Shown: piece by piece, positions 48,557 through 57,383 of the stretch
Layout: each line of letters begins with the position of its first letter
Position numbering within the stretch: the first letter of the stretch is position 1
NCBI RefSeq assembly: GCF_005771405.1
Contig: NZ_VAUA01000010.1
Coordinates: 164,186-228,185, forward strand
Direction: 5' to 3'
Origin: Parasedimentitalea maritima
GTDB taxonomy: Bacteria > Pseudomonadota > Alphaproteobacteria > Rhodobacterales > Rhodobacteraceae
DNA: 64,000 nt
Notes under the pieces: generated by a model
Seen by the model: only the letters and a program-made list of their open reading frames with translations
Told to the model about the DNA's origin: nothing
The model's database searches: none
Made by a program: the position numbers and the translations under genes

Positions 48557-50752
48557 TTATTTCTCCTCCTCGGTCGGAAACTTGATCTTGGCAATACGCT
48601 TAGGTTGAACGAGGGCGTCGCTTGTAGTGCTGGGCTGAGTTTCTGCCATTGGGACAATTTCCTGGCCGTAATCAGTTTGATGCAACACGTCTGAGTGCGC
48701 TTCCGCTTCGATAATCCGGATACCGCTTAACAAGTTGTCCTCAAGGCCCTTAATCCGTTCACTGGACCATTCTTGCGTAACCAACCCAAACTCCAAAGAT
48801 TTAGTGGAGTTCATTGCCGTGATTTCTTTTAGGGCTCGCGCCACAATTTCGTCCCTCCAAAGCTCTTGCTTTGGATCACGTGCGGCCAAGTTTCGGCGAG
48901 CCAGAACCCACTCTTGAGCATGTAACCCTTTGAAACACTCATTGACCGCAGGCACCTCAATCCAATTGCCGCCCACCCCAACAGAAACACTTCCGATATC
49001 GTCGGCGAGCCACCGAAGTTGAACCTCGTGTTTACCTTTGCGCATGAATTCCTGGGCAAGCCCTTCACAATTGTAGTGGACACCCAATACGGTGACGCCG
49101 GATTTTGAAACGACGCGACTTTGTCGGAGTCCATAGGCCAAGCGTTTCTCGCGAGTAGATGGAGCCGCACAAAGCGCGTAGTTTCCCGCTGCCATATCAG
49201 CTTCCCACTGCTCTAGCGGTGTACGGCCACCGAGATCGCTGTGTGGTGTATTGTGGTACACGTCGACGAGCCAACGGGTCAGTGCAAAGCATAAATCTTG
49301 AATACCCAAGCAAGCCCTTTCTTCGGGTTTATGTGCACCCTTATTCAAAATGCTGGAGAAGGTTCGACCATTCAACCGTTGGAGCAAGTTCATTGCCGTC
49401 GTTTTAAAGAACCGTTCGATAGTCCCTCGCATCATCGGTAAGCCTCCAATAGTTAGAAGATGCGTAATACCGAGATCTGCACATGCGCTCGTAAACTCTT
49501 CTGAACGGTAAGCTGAGCCAAGGTCTGTCCCGACTGTCTCTGGCTTTCCGCATCCAGGCCAGCCAGACAAGGCGCCCACGGCATCAGCCCACGGCCCCTT
49601 GTCCGTCATCACCATATCCAGCGTCTTAATTGAAGAGAAATGGTTTGGGTCATGAACCAAATTGAAACCCAAGATACACTTGGTACGACAATCAATTGCT
49701 GCTGAAACCCACCAACGCCCGGTTTTACCATCCAGACCCAAGGTTTCTAGTTCCTCTTCAGTGAACAATGAAAATGTACCGCATGCCTTAAGAATTGTGA
49801 TTAGGTCGATTTTCCACTCATCCATTTCGACACGCTCCAATGGGCGGTGAACGTCGATGCCATCCTTTACTGGTGTGAACCGTTTTTGGGCTGCCGCTAG
49901 CCCTTCTCGACACAAAATTACTTCGAATGCATCCAACTGATTAATTCGAGATCGAACAGCTTCACGTGATGGTACTTTTAGGCGAGTTTCCCCGCCCTTT
50001 TCTCTTAGTACATTGGCATCCGAGAACGCCATTTTCATATCTTGATACGTCCCGGCTTTGGTGCGCCGTTGCTCACTCAAATAACTTTCACGGATAGTGT
50101 TGTTCATGAGCAAATTTTCTTCTGGCGAAAAATAGCTACTTCTATTCCCTTTCTTCCAGTTTTCGTCAGAAAGGCAAATCAGGCCGTGTTTTTCATACCT
50201 CTTGTACCAGCGACGTAACGTCCGAGGGTGCGGCATGGTGAGTACGGTCTGTGCGGTGCCACCATTCTTTGCTCTCTTCCTGTTTGCCTTTTCTTCAGCT
50301 TTCTCGAAAAGTTCTTTTTCTTCGAGTTCCAACTCCTGGTAGAATTCGGAGGCTCGCCGTTCAATAGCATGCAAATTCTCAAGCATAGAGACATCCGTGA
50401 ACTTAAGGTTCCGCTCTCGCATCAACAGCTCAATTGTTTCGACAAAGGCCTGGCGAACTCCGATCGACTCGCGCTGGGAAGGGCTGAGTTCATGGAAACC
50501 AAGCACATCACCCGTCGCCCGCCTTTCAGCCTTGATCGCAGACCAATACTCGGGAGTATGTTCAATTTTTCCGGCAGCGCTAAGTTTGCCAAGCAGTCCA
50601 CAATCAAACGTTTCACAAAGACCATTGCCATTTTGAAGCACATACGAATGATGCCCCTTCGCGACAAATTTGTACTCAACCCCGTCAATAACGATGCGGT
50701 CTTTGCTACCAATGTGAAAATGAGTTTTCAGGAATACAGATTGATCAGTCAT
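48557..50752 (-). CDS. tnsB: TnsB/TniA-family DDE transposase
   Basis: A 731-residue Mu/Tn7-type transposase. The N-terminal half has helix-turn-helix modules (MPHPRTLRRWYKRYEKHGL) for end binding. The catalytic RNase H core has D311 (MDEWKIDL), D410 (GTDLGSAYRS) and E446 (RGTIERFF), the last two separated by 35 residues as in DDE enzymes. A beta-barrel and C-terminal TnsC-contact tail follow. The length agrees with TnsB (about 700). It begins 1 base after the tnsA stop. Confidence 0.92.
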   Translation of the reverse strand: MTDQSVFLKTHFHIGSKDRIVIDGVEYKFVAKGHHSYVLQNGNGLCETFDCGLLGKLSAAGKIEHTPEYWSAIKAERRATGDVLGFHELSPSQRESIGVRQAFVETIELLMRERNLKFTDVSMLENLHAIERRASEFYQELELEEKELFEKAEEKANRKRAKNGGTAQTVLTMPHPRTLRRWYKRYEKHGLICLSDENWKKGNRSSYFSPEENLLMNNTIRESYLSEQRRTKAGTYQDMKMAFSDANVLREKGGETRLKVPSREAVRSRINQLDAFEVILCREGLAAAQKRFTPVKDGIDVHRPLERVEMDEWKIDLITILKACGTFSLFTEEELETLGLDGKTGRWWVSAAIDCRTKCILGFNLVHDPNHFSSIKTLDMVMTDKGPWADAVGALSGWPGCGKPETVGTDLGSAYRSEEFTSACADLGITHLLTIGGLPMMRGTIERFFKTTAMNLLQRLNGRTFSSILNKGAHKPEERACLGIQDLCFALTRWLVDVYHNTPHSDLGGRTPLEQWEADMAAGNYALCAAPSTREKRLAYGLRQSRVVSKSGVTVLGVHYNCEGLAQEFMRKGKHEVQLRWLADDIGSVSVGVGGNWIEVPAVNECFKGLHAQEWVLARRNLAARDPKQELWRDEIVARALKEITAMNSTKSLEFGLVTQEWSSERIKGLEDNLLSGIRIIEAEAHSDVLHQTDYGQEIVPMAETQPSTTSDALVQPKRIAKIKFPTEEEK

Positions 50753-50753
50753 T

Positions 50754-51470
50754 TTATAGATCCTTTGAAATGAGTTTTGTGGTCGGAGAAATTACGACAT
50801 TGCTTTCGGGAACGAGCAGACCGTCACGACAAAGCCGAATAAGCGCTCGATAACCTCGCGCGGAAAGCCCCGTCTGAATGGTCAACTCCCGGAGTTCTAC
50901 CGCTCCCCTGAGGCTGCCAACGACCTCAAGGGCCCGCTGATCCGCTTCCTCATCCGCCTCGCGGACAGATCGATACATGGCAGCATTGCGCAGCTGGATC
51001 GGATCGATATCTCGTTCGGTGATCAAACGAACATTGTCGCAAAAATTGGAATTGACGGCATGGCGAGAAATCTCGCGAATTTCATCTAGGAAACGCCCGG
51101 ACTTTAGCCGGACCATCGGCTTAACAGTGACTGCCACCTGCTGCGCTTCATTGAAAATAACGAAGGCATCAAAGAAGTGAGTACGTGCTTTGCCGGTATC
51201 GTCGCGCCAGTCAAATCGCGCTTGTTCTTTTAAATAGGTTACGTCCCGGCGGGCGTTCAATACCAAGAGATTAGCCAGTTCGAGATTTGACTCTGCCTGA
51301 ACCTTGAAACCCGCCCCCCTTCCCAGAACCGTGCTCGCTACGCAATGGCCCTTTGAAGCCCCAGTGACTTTCCGGTCAGCTCGAGAAGCTGATGGAAGTG
51401 TAATTTCAGAACTTGATCCCTCAGCCTGCGTTTTAGGAGGGTGTGAATAGTCGTAATTTGAATGACCCAT
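50754..51470 (-). CDS. tnsA: TnsA-like endonuclease
   Basis: A 238-residue protein upstream of tnsB. The segment QAESNLELANLLVL, THFFDAFVIF and QVAVTVKPM has the order of TnsA restriction-endonuclease-fold residues: Glu (E60 or E64), D101 and a final xxK (K117). TnsA usually has Gln before x-Lys; here it is Thr or Val, so activity should be tested. The C-terminal domain (ELRELTIQTGLSARGYRALIRL) is a winged helix, as in TnsA. With TnsA present, cut-and-paste transposition is expected. The ribosome site is weak. Confidence 0.78.
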   Translation of the reverse strand: MGHSNYDYSHPPKTQAEGSSSEITLPSASRADRKVTGASKGHCVASTVLGRGAGFKVQAESNLELANLLVLNARRDVTYLKEQARFDWRDDTGKARTHFFDAFVIFNEAQQVAVTVKPMVRLKSGRFLDEIREISRHAVNSNFCDNVRLITERDIDPIQLRNAAMYRSVREADEEADQRALEVVGSLRGAVELRELTIQTGLSARGYRALIRLCRDGLLVPESNVVISPTTKLISKDL

Positions 51471-51837
51471 AGTGGTCTGTCCTCACATAACCCGAGTGTG
51501 GACGACGTGCGAAAGCAGCCGACACAAACGGTTTTGAATTGGTCCGAAAAGAAGAGAACGGAGACCGTCCGTTCAGTTCAGACGCCTATTCGCGTGAAGG
51601 ATGAAAATACGGCATTCGATGAGACAGGACTGTGTTGATCTGTCAGGTCATAACAGGCCACATCAAACAGGAATGTTTTAGTAGAGAGCGTCATACTGAT
51701 TTCCCAAGACCGAAAATTCAATCGAGCAGGATGCTTAGGACTAAAAATCTGAAGGTATGAAACCCAAGCATCAACGAATACGGAGGATCAGATCCGTATT
51801 TGGGTAAAGGCAGTAATGATCGTTGTGTTCTTCATGT

Positions 51838-51861
51838 CGACTAAACAGCACTAAAAGGCCC
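51838..51861 (-). repeat. Candidate TnsB-type site R2
   Basis: On the minus strand GGGCCTTTTAGTGCTGTTTA matches the tniQ-side repeat at 45508 in 15 of its first 19 positions and faces it. It lies 368 bases upstream of tnsA. Confidence 0.35.
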
Positions 51862-51911
51862 ATCAAAGTCAAGACAAAAAATATCACAACCTCTGGGAAC
51901 GGTTTCAACCT

Positions 51912-51935
51912 CTAGATACAGCGTAAAATGGGCGC
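51912..51935 (-). repeat. Candidate TnsB-type site R1
   Basis: On the minus strand GCGCCCATTTTACGCTGTAT resembles R2 with one base missing between TTTTA and CTGT. A TGTCGATAAGC beginning at 51951 on the minus strand, just outside it, could be the terminal TGT, but no matching left terminus was found. Confidence 0.3.
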
Positions 51936-52335
51936 TTGAAGCTTATCGACACATCGATATTTGATCGATTGTCTGAAAATTGAAGACCGAATCAGTAAGG
52001 AAACAAGTTCCAATTTTGAAGCACATCATAGATGGACCAATTTAGCCTATCCTTCTGGATAAATAAGTGCCCGGATAATGATCTCCTTACAAGGATAGAT
52101 CACTGTCCTTGTAATTAAGTTCAAAAATCAACGAACTTATTCATCAAATTCACTTTTTGAAGAATAAGGCAACGCCTAGTCCTTCAATTTTCCGATAACT
52201 GATTTTCCAATTCCAAGAATAGCAAACAATTTCAATCACTTGTTGACTCAGAAGCCGTTTCCGGACCACCATTTGATAACGAACGCCATCGTTGTGATGG
52301 GATTGAAATGGAAGTCTCACGGAAGGGAGTGAGTG

Positions 52336-52593
52336 ATGTTGGCAATTGAAAGACACCTAGAGAGGTCCAATCATTGGGCCAATTTCAAGAGATCGATTCG
52401 CTCTCGCAATATATACTATTTCCACCTGAATTATGCTCGATACTCCCTAATTTCAGAAAATGAAACCACATATGATTCGACAACTCAGCAGCACGTAAGG
52501 ATCGATAGATTTGGCGAAATTTTCAATTGGGTTTTAAAATACGTGCTCCTGAGAAAATTTCTTCAGGCAATAAAGTTTAGGCCATTGGGATAG
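52336..52593 (+). CDS. Small hypothetical protein
   Basis: An 85-residue frame preceded by GGGAG 6 bases upstream of ATG 52336. It is basic and aromatic-rich (NIYYFHLNYARYSL, FNWVLKYVLLRKFLQ), with no recognised domain. Composition is A/T-rich, unlike core genes here. It may be a chance frame, but the ribosome site favours a real small gene. Confidence 0.35.
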   Translation: MLAIERHLERSNHWANFKRSIRSRNIYYFHLNYARYSLISENETTYDSTTQQHVRIDRFGEIFNWVLKYVLLRKFLQAIKFRPLG

Positions 52594-52746
52594 CCCATCT
52601 AAGGCCTTTCTCGGTCAGGGCTTCCGGGCTGCATTATGTGACATTTCCTGATGAGCTGCCCCCGTTACTTACCCCCAAGTTTGCTCAATTATCTGCGAGG
52701 GCGGCAGTAACACCTCAAATGTTTGTTAACTGAAAAGGACTGGATC

Positions 52747-53466
52747 ATGAAATCCACCCTAGACTGGGACAATTTAGAAGGCAGCCTCGAGGCTCTCCTG
52801 GGATCCCACCGCCGGGGATGGATCGATTTTCTTTTACCGGAGTTCGACGACATCAGATCAAGAGCAAGAGCCTTGGGTGATTATCCAGAAATTTCCAACA
52901 TTTTTGAGAAATTTGGGAAGCTCAGTGTGTATGTTGGGCATCCGGTGTCCGATGGTGATCGCGCCATGCTCGACAAGCTTGTCTGCATGTCGGAATTCCT
53001 ATGTGAGTGCTGCGGAAATTCAGCTCGGACGCAAGATATCTCAGGATATTTGGTAACCCTATGCAACTCTTGTTATCATGCCCAATACAAGGACAAATCA
53101 GTTCCCCAAATCTCACGAGGCGTGGATGTCGCCCGCCGTTATCCGGCTTTGGTTTCAGATAACGTCGCATCACTTGTGCCGTCGGTTGGCCAGGGCTGGA
53201 TGCCTCTGATCAACCGTGGGGTCAACAAAATGCATGGCCTGCTACGGCGTCATGAAGGGGAACTACAGATTGAAATCTCCGATATCAGGGAGAAACTCGG
53301 CACATTAAAAATTTCAATGGCTCGATCTCACCCGATTACCGAAGAGGTCGTTGATCAGATGGTCAGAGAAGCAGATCTGACATGTGTCGAATGCAGCTAC
53401 TTCGGACAGAGGGTACGCGGAAAACGTGAGCACATGGGTATGTGCCCTGTCTGCGATGAAGGGTGA
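52747..53466 (+). CDS. Unrecognised protein with two zinc-finger-like Cys clusters
   Basis: A 239-residue protein. One cluster is CECC followed about 25 residues later by CNSC; a second is CVEC with CPVC near the C-terminus. These look like two four-Cys zinc sites that bracket a helical middle (VNKMHGLLRRHEGELQIEISDIREKLG). No catalytic motif is visible. The start at 52747 has AAGGA 8 bases upstream. The gene is 4 bases before a DnaQ-like gene and likely operonic with it. I do not know the family. Confidence 0.65.
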   Translation: MKSTLDWDNLEGSLEALLGSHRRGWIDFLLPEFDDIRSRARALGDYPEISNIFEKFGKLSVYVGHPVSDGDRAMLDKLVCMSEFLCECCGNSARTQDISGYLVTLCNSCYHAQYKDKSVPQISRGVDVARRYPALVSDNVASLVPSVGQGWMPLINRGVNKMHGLLRRHEGELQIEISDIREKLGTLKISMARSHPITEEVVDQMVREADLTCVECSYFGQRVRGKREHMGMCPVCDEG

Positions 53467-53470
53467 TTTG

Positions 53471-53968
53471 ATGACCTGCTTTATTGATTTTGAGACCTCA
53501 TCCCAGAACGCCGACAGCTGGCCAATAGAGGTTGGGCTGGCAACGATTGTTGACAACGAAACACGCGTTTGGGGAAGTCTGATCCGGCCATCGGCTCACT
53601 GGGATACCAATGACTGGAATTCGGTTTTTCAGAAAATCCACGGCATCGAATTTGAGGAATTACAGGAGGCACCAGTATCAGCCGATGTTGTGGATCAGCT
53701 TCTCATGCGAATGGAACCCTATGAGCACACCGCCTATGCAAGACAACCTGAGACAGCTAGCAGGTTACCGGAACTGCTGTTGCCAGAGCACACGAGCTAT
53801 CAGCAAATCAAAATTGTTAGCATCGGTAATTTGTTAATCAACCGGGGCCTTGCAGTCCCCAACTTGGAACGTATCAACAGATATTTTCAACGAACTCTAA
53901 ACGTACCTAGAGCAGAGCTCAGGGCGGCAGCCTTGGCGTTTGCCTTCAAAAGTGGTGGTGTCTCGTGA
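53471..53968 (+). CDS. DnaQ-fold (DEDD exonuclease-like) protein
   Basis: A 165-residue protein starting MTCFIDFETSSQNADSWPIE. The FIDFET segment has the Asp-x-Glu motif I of DnaQ 3'-5' exonucleases, and the following strand (VGLATIVDNETRVWGSLIRP) fits. The usual motif II (HNAxFD) and the final His-Asp motif are not recognisable, so it may be inactive or have unusual ligands. It is 4 bases downstream of the zinc-finger gene and overlaps the next gene by 4 bases. Confidence 0.6.
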   Translation: MTCFIDFETSSQNADSWPIEVGLATIVDNETRVWGSLIRPSAHWDTNDWNSVFQKIHGIEFEELQEAPVSADVVDQLLMRMEPYEHTAYARQPETASRLPELLLPEHTSYQQIKIVSIGNLLINRGLAVPNLERINRYFQRTLNVPRAELRAAALAFAFKSGGVS

Positions 53969-54699
53969 CCAAGGCACCTCTTGCACAGCTGGTCTGTATG
54001 CGGGTTGAGCGCATTTTCGACGAAGATTTTGTTGATCGAATTTTGTGGAGCCTAAACCCTGAACTGGGCGGCAGGCGAACATTTGATCTGCTAAGTGAAG
54101 GAGATGATAGCGCCAGAAAAGTCAACGAGTGGCTGCATCAATATGAACGTGTCGTAACCCCGATCAACAGTTATCATGTGGGTGAGCTTGAGACCGCCAA
54201 TCTTGATGTTTGCGATTTGAGCGCACTGTTTGCTCCAGTTCGGAGCGTGACGGTCCTAGGCAATGACTGGCCAATCGAAGTCGCTCTCCTAGGGCAAAAA
54301 CACGAGGGAGGCAGTTACTTCTGGAGATCCAAAGTATTTCCGGCTTCAGATTGGCCTTCACAGATCTTGGATGCGTCGCCAATTGATCTGTCAGATGCCC
54401 CAGCTGCAGCAGATGTCGCTCGGGAATGTGTTGCGAGGATAACCAGGGCACAGTCCTGTCGTCTATATTCAGAGGAGGTAGAGCGCACTAAACTACTGAT
54501 GGAAAGGCTGCTGCATCCAGCGAGACTGGAACCAGTTCCGAAGGTCGAAATTGAACGTCCCGACCTCAAGATGGGCGAAGACCAAGAGGCGGATGAAAGG
54601 GTTCACAACTATCTGGATCTCAGTTTTGTCCTAGAGGACCCGAGGCTCGAGATTTTTAGACTCCAGCGTGCTTGGTGGTGTCGGGATATGTACGCCTGA
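53965..54699 (+). CDS. Degenerate DnaQ-like protein with ParS/MbcA-like N-terminal segment
   Basis: A 244-residue protein with GTG start overlapping the previous stop (GTGA). Residues 15-60 (NPELGGRRTFDLLSEGDDS) resemble the toxin-binding helix region of Xre/MbcA/ParS antitoxins. From about residue 95 it parallels the DnaQ-like partner: NDWPIEVAL against DSWPIEVGL, FPASDW against RPSAHW, APAAADV against APVSADV. The Asp-x-Glu motif is absent, so this half looks like a non-catalytic copy. Function unknown; a complex of the two is plausible. Confidence 0.55.
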   Translation: MTKAPLAQLVCMRVERIFDEDFVDRILWSLNPELGGRRTFDLLSEGDDSARKVNEWLHQYERVVTPINSYHVGELETANLDVCDLSALFAPVRSVTVLGNDWPIEVALLGQKHEGGSYFWRSKVFPASDWPSQILDASPIDLSDAPAAADVARECVARITRAQSCRLYSEEVERTKLLMERLLHPARLEPVPKVEIERPDLKMGEDQEADERVHNYLDLSFVLEDPRLEIFRLQRAWWCRDMYA

Positions 54700-54988
54700 T
54701 TTACCCCAGGCATGCATGGGCAGTGCCGCAGCCAGAGGGCTGGTCTAACAACCTAATCGGTATGTAGCCCAACACTGGTTCTCTGATGACCAACCGGGGC
54801 ACTTGCTTGTGCATACCCAAAATGCACTAACCATGCGGCATCAAAGCTCTTTAGCTACGGGATAATCATCAAACGTAGCCAACAGCTTATGTCCGGCCTG
54901 CTGTGGTCTACAGCCTCTGTCATGTCTGTAATCATCACTCCCCCTCAGTCGCATCAGAAAGCACACGCACATAATCGAGGAGAACAAA

Positions 54989-55264
54989 ATGCCATCCAAT
55001 GAAAGCAACGAGGAACTTCGTAAAAGATGGGGAGTAACGACCCCACCTCCTTCGCTCGAGGAACTCCTGGTTTCCCAACTGGGCGAGGCTGCCAGGCCAG
55101 TCGGAAAAGCACTCCAAGAGCATCATCTGTTGTTCGCAATTCAGGAACTGATTTCCCCGGATCCCAGATGGCGTGGTCGAAATCTCATTGATCTGATCAG
55201 GGATGGGGATACTGAGGAGATCAACCGATATGTAAGTCAGCTAAATGAGACCGGTTTTTCATGA
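54989..55264 (+). CDS. Small protein with ParS/MbcA-like segment
   Basis: A 91-residue protein with GAGGAG upstream. Its C-terminal half, DPRWRGRNLIDLIRDGDTEE, has the pattern of the antitoxin Xre/MbcA/ParS toxin-binding domain and recalls NPELGGRRTFDLLSEGD in the gene just upstream. No RES-type toxin is nearby. It is separated from the three-gene set by 289 bases that hold nothing recognisable. Confidence 0.55.
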   Translation: MPSNESNEELRKRWGVTTPPPSLEELLVSQLGEAARPVGKALQEHHLLFAIQELISPDPRWRGRNLIDLIRDGDTEEINRYVSQLNETGFS

Positions 55265-55360
55265 TCTCTGAGGGATTCTTATTGAAGCCAATGGCGCGCA
55301 GGCTGGTGCATGGAAGCGAGCAATTGTCGCTTGATGCATGAATGAAGCACAATCCGAATG

Positions 55361-55408
55361 TATATACTTGTAGTTGGACGAACATATATACTTGCGATTG
55401 GACGCAAT
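55361..55408 (+). repeat. Tandem 24-bp direct repeat
   Basis: Two adjacent units begin TATATACTTG and share TTGGACG, matching at about 18 of 24 positions. They lie 97 bases after the small ParS-like gene. Iteron-like operator or transposase sites are possible. Confidence 0.5.
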
Positions 55409-55953
55409 CTCGGACGAAGCTGTTAGAGTGATGCTGTCGCCTTTTCCCATCTCGTCGATGCCCAATACTCTCAATTCGGTTGCGCACATAAATGTCAGGT
55501 AGCAGTAGCCTCGACTACTGTCGGCAATCTATTGGCAAGAATTTTTCAGCTTTTTGACATTTTCTGCAAGCGGCTAAACACCAGTATCGAAAGATAAAAT
55601 CTCACTTCATCGCGGATTTTGGCAGTTTCATGTGGCAGTTTCAACTTTCACTCGGAGCGGTGCGCTAGAACCGAGATAGGCTTTCTAACCCTGAGGACTC
55701 TTATCTAAATACCGTCTGTGTTGCGATAGGACGCCGTTTCTGACGATGATTGAGGGCAAACTGATCTCGAAGGAAAAGCTCCTGAACTGAACTTGGCCTG
55801 ACAGATACCGCCGTAAAAACAACCAACTGTCAGATCACGTCGGAAACACTACAAGTAGGCATATGAAGGCATTACAGCTTTGACTGAAACAGTCTCGCAT
55901 GTCCGCGCTTCGCCCCAATCTTCGTCTCGCCTTACCGGGTCAAGTCCTGGCTC

Positions 55954-55997
55954 CAATGGCGGGTATGCGCAGATTGCGACCTTTTGCAAAGTCTGGC
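55954..55997 (+). repeat. Dispersed repeat copy A
   Basis: CAATGGCGGGTATGCGCAG followed by GACCTTTTGCAAAGTCTGGC is a diverged match, about 33 of 43 bases, to 58996-59038 in the same orientation. The copies lie just outside the two inverted 219/218-bp elements. Confidence 0.5.
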
Positions 55998-56074
55998 CGC
56001 GGCTCGCCCTTATAGGACGGGAACGGCCCTTATCCGCCATTCGTGATCACTGTGGCGAACGGCCGGAAAGAGCC

Positions 56075-56293
56075 GATTGTGTTGAAAAACTCCGGTTTGC
56101 GAAAATGTTGATTTTCCACCGACTTCTGGTGGCGCGCGAAAGTCAGACTGGAATACGGCTCCGAGAACGTGAAGGGGCACAGCAAGGCCAAAGATCAGTT
56201 TTGGCCGCCCCCCCTCGCCAAAATAAACTACTCGACCTGTGTGGCCAAAAATGATCCCGACTTGAGCCAAAAACAGAGTTTTTCAACACAATC
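56075..56293 (+). mobile_element. MITE-like 219-bp element, copy 1
   Basis: It begins GATTGTGTTGAAAAACTC and ends GAGTTTTTCAACACAATC, perfect 18-bp terminal inverted repeats. It lacks a transposase gene. Its reverse complement is at 58746-58963, identical except for 7 versus 6 C in one run. The ends look like those of insertion sequences, so it is probably a non-autonomous derivative. Confidence 0.8.
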
Positions 56294-56412
56294 GGCCCTA
56301 AGCAGTCACCCGCGCAGCACGCGTTGAATGTCCGGTTATGCCCTTATCTGAACCAATAGTAACTTTCTCTCTTTGTTGAAACTGAGAGACGATGCCGGGG
56401 CAATCCCTCTGC

Positions 56413-57312
56413 TCAATCGGTACGAATATCAGTGAAATGATCCGCCAGGAAGTCAGTCAAGGCTCGGACGCGGCGCGGCAGAAATGTTGCTTTTGGACGC
56501 AGGACGAAGATCCCGCCGCCCGCATTTGGGTCAGCATGATCTATTAGCACTGGCACCAAGCGGCCTTTGTGCAGGTCATGGGCGATGAGGAACTCCGGCA
56601 GCCATGCAATGCCATGTCCCGCGCAGCATGCCGCATGGAGCGCTTCGAGACTGTTGCATGAAAACCCGGAACCAAGTCGCGTTATGCCGCCCTGATTTCG
56701 AGTAAACCCCCAATCCAGAAGCCGTTTCTCCTGGCCCAGGTGCAGACAGCTGTGCGTAGTGAGCTCCTCGGGTTGCTGAGGGAGACCATGCTGATCGAGA
56801 TAAGCAGGTGCGCCACAGGGCACCCGCCGGTTGCTCATCAATTTTCTTGAGACAAGGGACGAGTCCGGCAAGGTGCCACTGCGAACCGCAAGGTCGAAAC
56901 CTTCTCCGACCAGATCGACGATCTTGTCTGTCAGCAACAGGTCGATCTCCACCACCGGGTGGCGTTCCATGAATTCGATTACCGGGGGGACGACATGCAA
57001 CCGGCCAAGAGCCGCCGAGCTTGTCAGGCGAATCGTGCCGCGCAGGCTGGCGGCATCATCGGCAATATCCTCCTCCAAGGCCGTCAGGCGGGCGAGAAGA
57101 TCCCGTGCTTCCTCCACATACCGCTGCCCTGCCTCAGTCAATGTCATGCGCCGGGTCGTGCGAACAAGAAGCGGCACTCTCAGCCTCTGTTCCAATTGAT
57201 GCACCCGCTTGCCCACTGCAGACGGGGTGTATCCCAGCACTCTGGCAGCAGCTGAGAAACTGCCGTGGTCAACAACGGCCAGAAGGATTTCTAACTCTGT
57301 CTTCTGTGTCAT
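56413..57312 (-). CDS. LysR family transcriptional regulator
   Basis: A 299-residue regulator with the N-terminal winged helix (LEILLAVVDHGSFSAAARVLGYTPSAVGKRVHQLE) and the periplasmic-binding-like effector domain. It is divergent from the Old-Yellow-Enzyme-type gene, 71 bases away, so it probably controls it. Both genes lie between the two inverted repeats. The length is standard. Confidence 0.9.
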   Translation of the reverse strand: MTQKTELEILLAVVDHGSFSAAARVLGYTPSAVGKRVHQLEQRLRVPLLVRTTRRMTLTEAGQRYVEEARDLLARLTALEEDIADDAASLRGTIRLTSSAALGRLHVVPPVIEFMERHPVVEIDLLLTDKIVDLVGEGFDLAVRSGTLPDSSLVSRKLMSNRRVPCGAPAYLDQHGLPQQPEELTTHSCLHLGQEKRLLDWGFTRNQGGITRLGSGFSCNSLEALHAACCAGHGIAWLPEFLIAHDLHKGRLVPVLIDHADPNAGGGIFVLRPKATFLPRRVRALTDFLADHFTDIRTD

Positions 57313-57383
57313 CTGTTCCCAAAACTATCAAATGTTGATCCAAATCTCCGGTTTATCGCGGAAATATATCCAAGGTATCTCAG

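Larger units (their letters stand above)
51471..52335. other. Noncoding region upstream of the tns operon
   Basis: 865 bases without a convincing gene. It should hold the tns promoter and the transposon end. It contains the two repeats at 51838 and 51912, and two hairpins: TTACAAGGA/TCCTTGTAA with a 10-base spacer (52087-52114) and CTTATTC/GAATAAG (52136-52168). It is A/T-richer than its surroundings. Confidence 0.45.
55265..56074. other. Noncoding region before the inverted 219-bp element
   Basis: About 810 bases with no supported gene. It contains the 24-bp repeat at 55361 and, at 55954-55997, a dispersed repeat that recurs at 58996. Otherwise I see nothing. Confidence 0.4.

Noticed and set aside
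45712..51470. CRISPR-associated transposon
   Set aside because: TniQ is long and TnsD-like, and neither Cas effector genes nor a repeat array is found nearby.
52276..52308. CRISPR-repeat-like stretch with CCATC/GATGG stem followed by GATTGAAA
   Set aside because: Only one unit is present, no second copy lies at repeat-spacer distance, and no cas genes are in the window.
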